Shown in pieces: positions 15,681-24,402 of a stretch of DNA of 64,000 nucleotides (within the stretch, counting starts at the first letter, position 1; each line of letters begins with the position of its first letter). A program made the translations under genes and the position numbers. Under the pieces are notes generated by a model. That model was not told the origin of the DNA, did no database searches, and saw only the letters and a program-made list of their open reading frames with translations. The stretch comes from DASCOT01 sp965197275 (GTDB lineage: Bacteria; Acidobacteriota; UBA890; WLXD01), in assembly GCA_965197275.1 (NCBI GenBank), contig CBDAMQ010000016.1:1-64000 (forward strand), read 5' to 3'.

Positions 15681-17558
15681 ATGGCTCGGAGTTTTGCCAT
15701 GGCCATCAAGCGGACCCTGTTCTGTGCTGTCGCGTGTTTGCTGGGGATCGCCCTCACGGCGAGCCCGAGTGCTGGTGAAGGTACCGCGGCGGGCGCGTTG
15801 TTCGAGCGTGCCGAGACCCTGTACCGGCAGTTGCGCACCGTCGACCCGGAGTGCGCCGACGACGCTTCGTGGAACCGCCTGCTATCCGCCTTCGGCCGCA
15901 TCCCGGTAGAGTTTCCGGCTGATCCGCTTGCCGGCGACGCCCTTTGGCGAATCGGCGACATCCATTCACGGCGCATCGCCGCCGGAGACGCCGACGCTTC
16001 GATCGCCGCCCATGCGGCCTACGATTCGCTGACCAAGCGGTACCCGAGTAACGTCTATGCGCCGGAGGCGTACCTGCGCCTGGGGGACCTGGCGCGTCCG
16101 TCCGAGTCGTCGGGGTATTACTTCCGCCTGCTGGAGGTGTACCCCGGGACGCCGCAAGCCGAAGAGGCGAGTCGTCGCATCATCGGGCGCAATCAGCCGG
16201 CATCGACTGCGACCGTCGTAGCAAACGGCACACTGGCGACCGAGCCGGTGCCCGATCCCGGAGTAATCGAGACCGCGGAACCTGCCGGGAAACGACCGCC
16301 CGTCGAGGAGCTGGAGGCGATGCCCACCCCCGCCTCCGGTCCCTCGGCAGGGCGCGTATCGGCAGCGATTGCCGAATCTGAAGCGACCGCGCCACCGGCC
16401 GCGCCAGCCGAGCTGGCAGCGCCGACGCCGATCGAAGCGGTGGAATCGGCGGAGTCAACGCTCCCACCGGCGATCACTGGCCGGGTGATGGGCGTGCGCC
16501 ACTTCTCCGATCGCAAGCATACGCGCGTCGTCTTCGACCTCGACAAGCCTGTAGACCACCGGGTCGGCGAGGCGCTGTCGCCGCCGCGGGTGTTCATTGA
16601 CCTGATCGGGGCCGATCTGGCGGGCAGCTTGCCACGCAACCTCTCCGTAAACGGCTCCGGAGTGCGGCAGATTCGTCTGGCAGTCAACCGTCCAGGCGTC
16701 GTTCGCGCCGTGCTCGACCTCACGGGTACACCGGAGTACAGCTTCTTTACGCTCGCAGGCCCGCCGCGGTTGGTCCTCGACGTTCCGAGCCCCACCATGG
16801 CGGAGCAACTTGCCAGCGCCCGCCGACCGGCTCCTCCCGAGGGCGGCTCCGAAGCACGTCAGCTCGGTTTTGGCGTGCGCCGCATCGTCATCGATCCGGG
16901 ACACGGGGGTACAGCTCCGGGAGCGATCGGGAGGTCCGGGTCCACTGAGAAGGAGCTCACGCTCGACATCGCACGTCGTGTTGCGGGCAACTTGCGCAAC
17001 AGCCAGTACGAGGTGTTGCTGACGCGGGCCGATGACACCACGATCGATTTGGAGGACCGGGCTGTCTTCGCCACCGATAGCGGTGCTGACCTGTTCGTAT
17101 CGATCCACGTCAACTCGAGCACCAATCGCAAGCTGTCCGGGTTCGAGACCTACTACCTGGACCTGGCTACCGACCCGACAGCAGCGGAAACTGCAGCGCG
17201 CGAGAACTCCACCGCGCGCGGTGGTGTGGGCGGCTTGAACGACGTGCTCGACGAGATCGTCAGGAATGCCAACAAGCGCGAGTCACGTGACCTGGCCAAG
17301 TCCATTCAGGACAGCCTGGTCATGCAGATGAGCAAAGAGTACGGCGATGTCCGCGACCTGGGGGTCAAGCACGCGCCGTTCGTCGTGCTGGTGGGCGCCG
17401 AGATGCCGGCGGTGTTGATCGAGGTCTCGTTCCTGAGCAATCCGACCGAGGAGACGCGGCTGAACGAGGACACCTATCGGCAGCAAGTTGCCGACGCGAT
17501 CCATATCGGCATCGAGAATTTCGTCGAGCAGCGGCGCATGGTCACCGCGTCAGAGTGA
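15681..17558 (+). CDS. AMIN-domain N-acetylmuramoyl-L-alanine amidase
   Basis: Cuts the amide bond between MurNAc and the stem peptide, usually to separate daughter cells. Domains in order: signal peptide (about 1-35), a tetratricopeptide-like helical segment (about 35-175, WRIGDIHSRRIAAGD, EAYLRLGDLARP), a Pro/Ala/Glu-rich linker (about 175-265), an AMIN domain (from about 268, VMGVRHFSDRKHTRVVFDLD) and an Amidase_3 domain (about 395-615). Zinc-site residues include His408 in IDPGHGGTAPG and the later SIHVNSS; LIEVSFLSNPTEE carries the catalytic Glu. At 625 residues it is longer than AmiC because of the N-terminal helical part. The ATG at 15681 has AAAGGGTGG before it; an internal ATG at 15699 is possible. 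Confidence 0.92.
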   Translation: MARSFAMAIKRTLFCAVACLLGIALTASPSAGEGTAAGALFERAETLYRQLRTVDPECADDASWNRLLSAFGRIPVEFPADPLAGDALWRIGDIHSRRIAAGDADASIAAHAAYDSLTKRYPSNVYAPEAYLRLGDLARPSESSGYYFRLLEVYPGTPQAEEASRRIIGRNQPASTATVVANGTLATEPVPDPGVIETAEPAGKRPPVEELEAMPTPASGPSAGRVSAAIAESEATAPPAAPAELAAPTPIEAVESAESTLPPAITGRVMGVRHFSDRKHTRVVFDLDKPVDHRVGEALSPPRVFIDLIGADLAGSLPRNLSVNGSGVRQIRLAVNRPGVVRAVLDLTGTPEYSFFTLAGPPRLVLDVPSPTMAEQLASARRPAPPEGGSEARQLGFGVRRIVIDPGHGGTAPGAIGRSGSTEKELTLDIARRVAGNLRNSQYEVLLTRADDTTIDLEDRAVFATDSGADLFVSIHVNSSTNRKLSGFETYYLDLATDPTAAETAARENSTARGGVGGLNDVLDEIVRNANKRESRDLAKSIQDSLVMQMSKEYGDVRDLGVKHAPFVVLVGAEMPAVLIEVSFLSNPTEETRLNEDTYRQQVADAIHIGIENFVEQRRMVTASE

Positions 17559-17936
17559 TCGAGGCAGCCGATACGTTGCGCTGAACCCGGCGGCTTCTCC
17601 GATCGTAAGCTCGACGAGGCCGGGTTCGGGCAGTTGTTTGTCGAGCAAATGTGCGAGATGCCGCGCTACCTCTTCGGCGGTCGGGTTGAGAACGTCGAAC
17701 GGGGCTAGATCATTGAGGCACCGGCCGCGATGACGTCGAGCCCAGTCGGCGATCGCCGTTCTTGCCCGCTGGGCGTTTGCCTCGACGTCAGCCACCGCTT
17801 CGAATACCGCCGTCACCCGCCAATGGTGGACGTGGATGGGCTCGCGGGTTCCGCATTCGTCGATCCGAATGCGATGGGCCGCGGGGAAGCTATAGCGGAT
17901 TCGAATCCGCGTAATCGTGGAGTTCATGCGTTTCAT
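17550..17936 (-). CDS. queD: 6-pyruvoyl-tetrahydropterin synthase / QueD family protein
   Basis: QueD makes 6-carboxy-5,6,7,8-tetrahydropterin from dihydroneopterin triphosphate for queuosine; relatives make pyruvoyl-tetrahydropterin. The 128-residue product shows the zinc histidines FPAAHRI and HVHHW, the Cys in DECGTREP before them, LNDLAPFDVLNPTAEEVARHL, and a pterin-anchoring Glu in VELTIGEAAGFSATY. The second zinc motif reads His-Val-His instead of His-Gly-His. The start may be ATG 17936 or the in-frame ATG at 17927. Its end overlaps the amidase end by nine bases, tail to tail. queC and queE are absent, so the exact pterin product is not proven. Confidence 0.85.
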   Translation of the reverse strand: MKRMNSTITRIRIRYSFPAAHRIRIDECGTREPIHVHHWRVTAVFEAVADVEANAQRARTAIADWARRHRGRCLNDLAPFDVLNPTAEEVARHLAHLLDKQLPEPGLVELTIGEAAGFSATYRLPRSL

Positions 17937-17995
17937 TTTATTCGCGACGTCGAGCCGGCTAGAATCACGGGCACATTCGCTACCGCAGGGTCAAC

Positions 17996-18592
17996 ATGAG
18001 CATCGATACCAAATCGTCGGAGACACTGTCAGCTTCGGACGCTGAACCCACCAACTTGTTGTGGACGCTGCCCAACGCGCTCACGCTCTTGAGGATCTTC
18101 CTGGTCCCGTTGCTGGTAGCGTTTCTCTTGACCCGCTACGCGTGGGCAGGGCTTGCCGTTTTTCTGGCGGCATCGTTCACCGACTGGCTAGACGGCCACC
18201 TGGCACGCAAGCATCGGCAGGTTACGACGCTGGGTCAGCTGCTCGATCCGGTGGCCGACAAGCTGTTGATCTCGGCGGCCTTCGTGTCGCTTGTGCAGCT
18301 CGGCTTGGCCCCAGCATGGATGGTGGTCGTGATCATCGGCCGCGAGCTAGCGGTGACCGGCCTGCGGGCCGTCGCTGCCTCCCGCAACATCATCATTCCG
18401 GCCGGCACGCTCGGTAAGTACAAGCTCGGCGCTCAGGTTGTCGCGGTATCGATCCTGATCCTTCGGGCGCGGTTCGACGGGCTCGAGTTAGCAGGACAGG
18501 TCGCGCTATGGGTGGTCGTTGCCCTCGCCGCAGTGTCGGCGATGCAGTACTTCATTGGATTCTGGAACCGGATCGGAATTACGGAGCCCTGA
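17996..18592 (+). CDS. pgsA: CDP-diacylglycerol-glycerol-3-phosphate 3-phosphatidyltransferase
   Basis: Makes phosphatidylglycerol phosphate, the committed step to phosphatidylglycerol and cardiolipin, in the inner membrane. The 198-residue protein begins with a polar 20-residue tail, then LPNALTLLRIFLVPLLVAFLL. The CDP-alcohol phosphotransferase motif runs DWLDGHLARKHRQVTTLGQ and on to LLDPVADK, with all the metal and CDP residues (D, D-G, A-R, G, D, D). Four to five further hydrophobic segments follow. The ATG at 17996 gives the usual length. It is divergent from queD and tail-to-tail with the DHH gene. Confidence 0.95.
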   Translation: MSIDTKSSETLSASDAEPTNLLWTLPNALTLLRIFLVPLLVAFLLTRYAWAGLAVFLAASFTDWLDGHLARKHRQVTTLGQLLDPVADKLLISAAFVSLVQLGLAPAWMVVVIIGRELAVTGLRAVAASRNIIIPAGTLGKYKLGAQVVAVSILILRARFDGLELAGQVALWVVVALAAVSAMQYFIGFWNRIGITEP

Positions 18593-18616
18593 GGTCGCCT
18601 CGCGATCGCCGCCAGC

Positions 18617-19645
18617 TCAGGAGCGCACTAGTGGCTCCCCCGGAGACGGGTCGGGACGGAGTGCCGTTAACAGGCGCCGCGACAGGGTAGATGCCATGTC
18701 GTCGTAGCCTCCTTCCGGCACTGGCACTTGCCCGCCGGCCATGGTGCCGTGACCACCGGCGGTTCCGAGACCGTCGACGATGCGTCGAATGAGCCGGCCG
18801 GCGTGGGCGAAGGGATCGGTGGTGCGGAGGGAAACGACCAGATCGCTTCGATGCTGCCCCATGCAGCATGACCACTCGGTGCCCTGTAGCCGCAAAAGGA
18901 AGTCGGCGATCTCCGCCACGATATCCGGAGTCGCGACGCCCTGTAGATCGGTCATCACGACCTTGTCGTAGACCACCGCTTGTTCGATCGCCTGATGGAA
19001 TGCGCTGAAGTACTCGCGGGGAACGCGGGCGCGCTGGATCCGCGCCACGGAGACCATGTCGGCTTGCTCCAGCAAGCGGAAATAAGCTGCTCTATCGGCG
19101 TCACCGGCCTCACGACCCAGATCGAGCGTCTCCGATCGGATGGCGTAGAACAGTGCTGTCGCGAGGTATGTCGGCAACTCCAGATGTGCGGCATCGAGGT
19201 ACTCGAGCATCATGGTCGCGGTAGCCCCGTAGTGCTGCCGTATGTCAGCGAATACGACGCTATCGGGATCGAACTTCAATGGGTGATGGTCGAAGACCGC
19301 GACCAGTGGCCACTCGACGATCCATGAGTTGTTCCCGGTGCCCGGCTGGGTGTCGACCAGGGCGAACGCCGGCTCTGCGGTCAAGTCGAGGGTCGACAGC
19401 GGTTCCGGAGCCAGGTTGAGTACCTGCACCATGGCGCGGTTTTCGGCGCGTCCGAGGAGGCCCGAGAAGGCCACCCGCGCCTCGGTATCGCAGCGGCCTT
19501 CGAGAAGCAGACGCAGGGCAAACGCGCTGGCGAGCGCATCCGGGTCCGGATTGTCGTGCGTCAGGATCACCGCGGAGGAGGTGTCGCGAAATGCGTGCTG
19601 TAATCGCTCGACCCCCGCGCCCAGCTGCCCTGGCCCCTGGCTCAC
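18617..19645 (-). CDS. DHH/DHHA1 family phosphoesterase (NrnA-like)
   Basis: A 342-residue phosphoesterase of the group that degrades nanoRNA, pAp or cyclic dinucleotides. Metal-binding motifs: LTHDNPDPDALASA, the Asp in FALVDTQPG, FDHHPL (the DHH motif), then a C-terminal DHHA1 domain with GGHGTMAGG near residue 310. The GTG at 19643-19645 overlaps the pepA stop (GTGA), which fixes the start inside a longer open frame. It is co-transcribed with pepA. The substrate cannot be told from sequence; the family includes NrnA and cyclic-di-AMP phosphodiesterases. Confidence 0.8.
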   Translation of the reverse strand: MSQGPGQLGAGVERLQHAFRDTSSAVILTHDNPDPDALASAFALRLLLEGRCDTEARVAFSGLLGRAENRAMVQVLNLAPEPLSTLDLTAEPAFALVDTQPGTGNNSWIVEWPLVAVFDHHPLKFDPDSVVFADIRQHYGATATMMLEYLDAAHLELPTYLATALFYAIRSETLDLGREAGDADRAAYFRLLEQADMVSVARIQRARVPREYFSAFHQAIEQAVVYDKVVMTDLQGVATPDIVAEIADFLLRLQGTEWSCCMGQHRSDLVVSLRTTDPFAHAGRLIRRIVDGLGTAGGHGTMAGGQVPVPEGGYDDMASTLSRRLLTALRPDPSPGEPLVRS

Positions 19646-21129
19646 ACGTCGGCCTTGTGCCGCAACCAGCTCACCAGTAGCCGCACCCCGAATCCGGCGC
19701 CACCGCGAGGAACATACGGGGTTGCCTTGGTCCGATAGGCCGGGCCGGCTATGTCGAGGTGGGCCCATGGCCGATCGTCGACGAACCGCTCGAGGAACTT
19801 CGCGGCGGTTATGGCGCCGGCCCATCGGGCGCCGCTGTTCTTGATGTCGGCGATCTTACTGTCGATCATCTTGCCGTAGTGCGGAAACATCGGGAGGCGC
19901 CAAACCGGCTCACCGACCTGCTCTCCGGCAGCCGTGAGCTCGGCAGCCAGATCGGCGTCATTGTCCATAAGGCCGGCGACGTCCTCGCCCAGCGCCACGA
20001 CGCAGGCCCCAGTCAGCGTGGCGAGATCGACGACACAGCAAGGATCAAAGCGGGCGCAAGCGTAGGCCAGCGCGTCGGCCAGGATCAGGCGCCCTTCGGC
20101 GTCCGTGTTGATGACCTCGATCGTGGTACCGCCGTACGCGCGAATCAGGTCGCCGGGCCTGTAGCTATCACCGCCCGGCATGTTTTCGGCCATCGGTACC
20201 ACACCGATGACGCGCAGGGGCAGATCGAGCTCCGCCACCGCGCGCATGGCACCGAGCGTCGCCGCCGCGCCGGACATGTCCGATTTCATCTCGTCCATCG
20301 AGGTGGCTGGCTTGATAGAGATGCCACCGGTGTCGAATGTCACCCCCTTGCCAACGATCACGATGGGGGAGGCGTCCGGGTCGCCGCCCGCATGCTCGAG
20401 CACGACGACGCGGGGCTCCACCGAGGAGCCGCGAGCTACGGCCAGCAGCGCGTTCATCCCGAGGTCACGGGCCGCGGCCTCGTCGATAACCTCGCAGCTG
20501 AGCCCCGTTTCAGCCGCCATCTGTTCCGCTAGCTTGGCAAGGGCGGGCGGGCGCTTGTCGCTCGGCGAGGTGTTGATCAGGTCGCGAGCCCAGCGGGTGG
20601 CCCGCGCGACTGTGGCGGCGGTGCCGACTGCCATATCGGCGCCGTCAGCAACACCGACGATGTGGAGCTCCTCGATGATCACCTCGTCGTCGGCCGGCTT
20701 CTTGAACTCGGCGAAACGGTATTCGCCGAGCAGCACGGCCTCCGCCGTGGCCGCCGCGGTGACCTGTTCCGAGGCCACCTCGGGCCGGACTGCCACCGCA
20801 AGTCGTCGGGCCCCGTGCCGTCGGGCGGCCGCCGCGCCGCGGGCCACCGAACGCCGCCACGACTCCAGGTCGACATCGCTCGCCGCTCCGAGACCCACCA
20901 GGATGACCTCGTGCAGGGCGTTGCCGGACGCGATCGGAAGGTGGATGCAGCGGCCGGCCTTGCCATTGAACGCGGGGCCGTTCAGAGCACCACCGATCGA
21001 GCCGCCCAGCTGTTCGTCGAGCCGGCTCCAGGGGCCCAGATCCGACGACGTTGGACAAGGAAGTACAAGGGCGTCGGCGTCGACGTCGGCCGAAGCAGGG
21101 CCGCCCACACGGATGTCGATCTCGGTCAT
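19642..21129 (-). CDS. pepA: Leucyl aminopeptidase (M17)
   Basis: A hexameric metallo-aminopeptidase that removes N-terminal residues; in some bacteria it also binds DNA. The 495-residue product has the metal and catalytic residues in VGKGVTFDTGGISIKP, MDEMKSDMSGAA and the M17 signature NTDAEGRLILADAL. A macro-like N-terminal domain precedes this. The start ATG at 21129 gives MTEIDIRVGG. It is followed by the DHH phosphoesterase through a four-base overlap. Forty-five bases separate it from the end of dcd upstream, so all may share a transcript. Confidence 0.96.
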   Translation of the reverse strand: MTEIDIRVGGPASADVDADALVLPCPTSSDLGPWSRLDEQLGGSIGGALNGPAFNGKAGRCIHLPIASGNALHEVILVGLGAASDVDLESWRRSVARGAAAARRHGARRLAVAVRPEVASEQVTAAATAEAVLLGEYRFAEFKKPADDEVIIEELHIVGVADGADMAVGTAATVARATRWARDLINTSPSDKRPPALAKLAEQMAAETGLSCEVIDEAAARDLGMNALLAVARGSSVEPRVVVLEHAGGDPDASPIVIVGKGVTFDTGGISIKPATSMDEMKSDMSGAAATLGAMRAVAELDLPLRVIGVVPMAENMPGGDSYRPGDLIRAYGGTTIEVINTDAEGRLILADALAYACARFDPCCVVDLATLTGACVVALGEDVAGLMDNDADLAAELTAAGEQVGEPVWRLPMFPHYGKMIDSKIADIKNSGARWAGAITAAKFLERFVDDRPWAHLDIAGPAYRTKATPYVPRGGAGFGVRLLVSWLRHKADV

Positions 21130-21174
21130 CGGGTTGGCTCCAACGATTGGAAGCTACTGTGGTGCAGCCAGACA

Positions 21175-21732
21175 CTAGATGCGCGGCGCTGTGATCCCGG
21201 TCTGCGCCTGGTACTTGCCACTACGATCAGCATACGAGGTCTCACACGGCGGGCTGCCCTCGAAGAACAGCAGCTGTGCGATGCCCTCGTTGGCGTAAAT
21301 CCGTGCCGGCAGAGGGGTCGTGTTGGAGATCTCGAGCGTCACGTGGCCCTCCCACTCCGGTTCCAGGGGCGTGACGTTGGTGATGATGCCGCAGCGGGCG
21401 TAGGTCGACTTGCCGACACAGACCACCAGGACGTCGCGAGGGATGCGAAAGTACTCGAACGATCGGGCGAGAGCGAACGAATTGGGTGGGATGATGCACT
21501 CTGGCCCGCTGTACTCGACCACCATCGAGTTGACGTCGAATGACTTGGGGTCGACGACGGTACTGCGCACGTTGGTGAAGATCTGGAATTCCTCGGCGAT
21601 GCGCAGGTCGTACCCGTACGAGGACACGCCGTAGGAGATGATGCCATCCGAGACCTGGGTTTCCTCGAACGGTTCGATCATGCGCTTCTCGACCGCCATC
21701 TTCCGGATCCAAGTATCAGGCTTGATGCCCAT
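21175..21732 (-). CDS. dcd: dCTP deaminase
   Basis: Deaminates dCTP to dUTP, feeding dTMP synthesis. The 185-residue product carries the trimer-forming and active-site pattern: GVSSYGYDLRIAEEF, the nucleotide loop SFALARSFEYFRIP, GKSTYARCGI, and TLEISNTTPLPARIYANEGIAQLLFF with the catalytic Glu in LEIS. The GKYQAQTGITAP ending is typical. It lies 11 bases after the PHP gene's start region on the same strand, with pepA beyond, in a set of minus-strand genes for nucleic-acid and peptide turnover. Confidence 0.97.
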   Translation of the reverse strand: MGIKPDTWIRKMAVEKRMIEPFEETQVSDGIISYGVSSYGYDLRIAEEFQIFTNVRSTVVDPKSFDVNSMVVEYSGPECIIPPNSFALARSFEYFRIPRDVLVVCVGKSTYARCGIITNVTPLEPEWEGHVTLEISNTTPLPARIYANEGIAQLLFFEGSPPCETSYADRSGKYQAQTGITAPRI

Positions 21733-21743
21733 TCATTGAACTC

Positions 21744-22595
21744 CTAGCCAGCCGCACGACGTTGCTCGGCTCGGCCGCGCAAGCGTTCGCTCCATTGGAT
21801 GGGAACCCGATGCTGGCCCAAGCGCGCATCGCCGCGCCCCGGCCCGTGAAAATCGGAACCTCCGGAGGGTAGCAAACCCAGCCGCTCAGACAATTCCAGC
21901 AGGCTGCGCTCGCGTCTCCTATGGTGCCGAGGATGGCGTACCTCGATACCGTCGAGACCGAGCGCGGCCAGTTCACCCAGCAGTTTCTCGCGTACCCGGC
22001 TACTTCCCGGATGTGCCACGACCGCGACGCCGCCGGCGACGTGAATCGCGGAGATCGCGTCAGCGGCTGCTGTGGATCGTTTGGGCGTGAATGCTGGCCG
22101 GCCGATGCCCAGGTAGCGGTCGAAGGCCTCTTGCGAAGCGGCGACAACGCCGGCTCGCACCAGGGCGGCGGCCATATGCGGTCGTCCGATCGGTGCGCCC
22201 GACGCGATGTCGGCGACCGCCTCGAGGTCGATACGGATTCCGAGTTTCTGCAGTCGTGCGACCATCGTCTCGGCACGTTCCTCTCGATAGGTGCGCTGCA
22301 ATGCAGCTAGGTTGCCGAGCTCCGGCGTGGCCGGGTCGATGAACAAGCCGAGCATGTGGATTTCTCGACCGCCTGCTTGACTCGAAAGCTCGATTCCCGG
22401 AATCACCTCGAGGCGGGCGGTGATAGAGGCGGCAGCTTGCTGGGCTCGGCCAACACCGTCGACGGTGTCATGATCGGTGATCGCCAGAGCCGCGAGCTCG
22501 GCGTCAACGGCCGCAGCAACCAGCTCTTCGGGTGTCAGAACACCGTCCGAGCAGGTCGTGTGTGCGTGCAGGTCGACAGTACGTTCACCAGACAT
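21744..22595 (-). CDS. PHP-domain phosphoesterase (RNase AM/YciV-like)
   Basis: A 283-residue metal-dependent phosphoesterase. The four PHP motifs are visible: DLHAHTTCSDGVL, ITDHDTVDG, the Glu/His of VIPGIELSSQ and IHMLGLF, HPGSSRV, and GGSDFHGPG at the end. Enzymes of this layout act on 5' ends of RNA or on pAp. The open frame goes back to 22718, but ATG 22593-22595 starts MSGERTVDLHAHTT, directly before the domain. It heads a minus-strand group with dcd, pepA and the DHH phosphoesterase, and is divergent from the acyl-CoA dehydrogenase. Confidence 0.85.
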   Translation of the reverse strand: MSGERTVDLHAHTTCSDGVLTPEELVAAAVDAELAALAITDHDTVDGVGRAQQAAASITARLEVIPGIELSSQAGGREIHMLGLFIDPATPELGNLAALQRTYREERAETMVARLQKLGIRIDLEAVADIASGAPIGRPHMAAALVRAGVVAASQEAFDRYLGIGRPAFTPKRSTAAADAISAIHVAGGVAVVAHPGSSRVREKLLGELAALGLDGIEVRHPRHHRRRERSLLELSERLGLLPSGGSDFHGPGRGDARLGQHRVPIQWSERLRGRAEQRRAAG

Positions 22596-22688
22596 GCTTG
22601 TCCGTTCAGACGAGTCGGTGGCCCACTCCGGTGGCCGCCGTTGGCGAGTGTTCAGGAGCTTCAGGCCGCGGTCAAGCCGCGAGATCGT

Positions 22689-22709
22689 GCCGCCAGAGGC
22701 GGCTATAAT
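22689..22709 (+). promoter_or_regulatory. Palindrome abutting a consensus -10 box before the acyl-CoA dehydrogenase
   Basis: GCCGCC-AGA-GGCGGC (22689-22703) is a perfect palindrome ending exactly where a perfect TATAAT (22704-22709) begins, 80 bases before the acyl-CoA dehydrogenase start. No good -35 is found at 16-18 bases upstream, as would fit an activator- or repressor-controlled promoter. The rest of the 193-base divergent gap shows nothing else clear. Confidence 0.35.
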
Positions 22710-22788
22710 CGTAGTCATCGTTCAACCGGGGCACCGGGCGTAACCCGGTTCGCCCTAGCTCTCTGATCCTCCGACAACGAGCGTTACG

Positions 22789-23961
22789 ATGCCACAGGTA
22801 GTCGAGGCCGCGGATCCGGGCGCCAGCGAGGATCAGGCCTTGATAGCGCAGAGCGTGCGGGAGTTCGCTGAAGCCGAGATTCGTCCGCACGTGCGGGAGT
22901 GGGACGAGGCACAGCACTTCCCGGACGCACTTCTGCGACGCATGGGTGATCTCGGACTCATGGGGGTGATGATCCCCGAGCAGTACGGTGGCGCGGGCAT
23001 GGGTCCGCGGGAGCTCGCCATCGTAATCGAAGAGCTCGCCCGAGTTGATCCGTCCGTGGCACTGGCGGTGGCAGCGCACAACGGACTTTGCGTCGGGCAC
23101 CTGATGATCGCCGCGAACGATGCGCAACGGCAGCGGTACCTACCCCGACTGTCGACTGCCGAGTGGATCGGCTGCTGGGGTCTGACCGAAGCGCGATCCG
23201 GGTCCGACGCCGCCGGTACTCAGACTCGAGCCGAGCTCGACGATTCGAGCGGTCGGTGGATTCTCAACGGATCCAAGACCTTCATTACGAACGGGGCGCG
23301 GGCCGACTTGGCGGTCGTTCATGCGGTGACGACGCCGGGACGCGGGAGCAAGGGAATCTCCGCCTTCGCAGTGGAGCGTGGTACCCCCGGTTTTCGCGTC
23401 GGCCGCAAGGAGGACAAGCTCGGCATGCGCGCCAGCGATACTGTCGAGCTGGTACTGGAGGATTGCTCGGTGCCGGCCGAAAACCTGCTCGGCGACAGCG
23501 ACCGCGGTTTCGTCGATGCCCTCAAGGTGCTTGATCGCGGCCGCATCAGCATCGGCGCTCTCTCGGTCGGCGTCGGACAGGCAGCGCTCGACGCAGCCAT
23601 CGAGTATGTCCACGAGCGTCAGCAGTTCGGGCGCCCGATAGGGAGCTTCATGGCCATCCGACACAAGCTGGCACGGATGGCCGCCGAGATCGGCGCCGCG
23701 CGCCTCATGGTGATACGCGCCGCGATGAAGCGCGACCTCGGCGGGCCATTCAAGAGCATGGCGTCGATGGCGAAGCTGTACGCCTCCGAGGTCGGCATGC
23801 GCGCCGCCGAAGAGGCGGTGCAGATTCACGGGGGCTACGGCTACGTTAAGGACTATCCGGTCGAGAAGTACTTCCGCGACGCCAAGCTCTGCACCATCGG
23901 CGAGGGGACCTCCGAGATCCAGCGGCTCGTCATCGCGCGGCAGATCCTGGCAGCGGTCTGA
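22789..23961 (+). CDS. Acyl-CoA dehydrogenase
   Basis: An FAD enzyme that puts a 2,3 double bond into an acyl-CoA and passes electrons to ETF. The 390-residue product has the N-terminal helical domain (PEQYGGAGMGPRELAIVIEELAR), the central beta domain (GLTEARSGSDAAGT, LNGSKTFITNGARADL) and the C-terminal helices ending CTIGEGTSEIQRLVIARQIL. The catalytic Glu is in place in the GEGTSEIQ motif, which suggests short-chain or 2-methyl-branched substrates. The methylmalonyl-CoA epimerase follows after one base, so branched-chain amino acid or propionate-linked oxidation is a likely setting. Confidence 0.93.
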   Translation: MPQVVEAADPGASEDQALIAQSVREFAEAEIRPHVREWDEAQHFPDALLRRMGDLGLMGVMIPEQYGGAGMGPRELAIVIEELARVDPSVALAVAAHNGLCVGHLMIAANDAQRQRYLPRLSTAEWIGCWGLTEARSGSDAAGTQTRAELDDSSGRWILNGSKTFITNGARADLAVVHAVTTPGRGSKGISAFAVERGTPGFRVGRKEDKLGMRASDTVELVLEDCSVPAENLLGDSDRGFVDALKVLDRGRISIGALSVGVGQAALDAAIEYVHERQQFGRPIGSFMAIRHKLARMAAEIGAARLMVIRAAMKRDLGGPFKSMASMAKLYASEVGMRAAEEAVQIHGGYGYVKDYPVEKYFRDAKLCTIGEGTSEIQRLVIARQILAAV

Positions 23962-23962
23962 G

Positions 23963-24388
23963 ATGCCGTTCGACGCGATACCGGTGGGTCCGTTGGATCA
24001 TGTTGCGATCGCCGTCCACGACCTGGAGGCGGCGGCGAAACGCCTTGGGGGACCGTTCGGTGTGGATCTCGCGTATCGGGAGGAGATCGCCGGCGCTGAC
24101 GTCGAGGTCGGGTTTCTCGAGCTCCCCGGACAGACGAGCATCGAGCTGGTGTGCCCGCAGACGGACGACTCGCCGCTGGCACGCTTCCTCGGCCGGCGCG
24201 GCGAGGCCCTACATCACATCTGCTTTCGAGTCGATGATGTTGTCGCCGCACTCGCGGCTGCCAGACGAGCAGGGCTCGATCTCATCGACCAGAAACCTCG
24301 CCCGGGAGTTCGAGGCTCGCGCATCGCGTTCCTGCACCCGCGCTCGGTTGGCGGCGTGCTAGTGGAGCTGAAGCAGAAGGCGGAGTAG
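23963..24388 (+). CDS. mce: Methylmalonyl-CoA epimerase
   Basis: Interconverts (S)- and (R)-methylmalonyl-CoA between propionyl-CoA carboxylase and methylmalonyl-CoA mutase. The 141-residue product is a vicinal-oxygen-chelate protein with metal residues in LDHVAIAVHDLE, ALHHICFRVDD and GVLVELKQK, plus the family stretch around GGVLVEL at the end. It starts one base after the acyl-CoA dehydrogenase stop and is certainly co-transcribed. The mutase and carboxylase are not in the window. It ends tail-to-tail with the PQQ lipoprotein gene. Confidence 0.93.
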   Translation: MPFDAIPVGPLDHVAIAVHDLEAAAKRLGGPFGVDLAYREEIAGADVEVGFLELPGQTSIELVCPQTDDSPLARFLGRRGEALHHICFRVDDVVAALAAARRAGLDLIDQKPRPGVRGSRIAFLHPRSVGGVLVELKQKAE

Positions 24389-24402
24389 GGAAGGGCCGGC
24401 CA

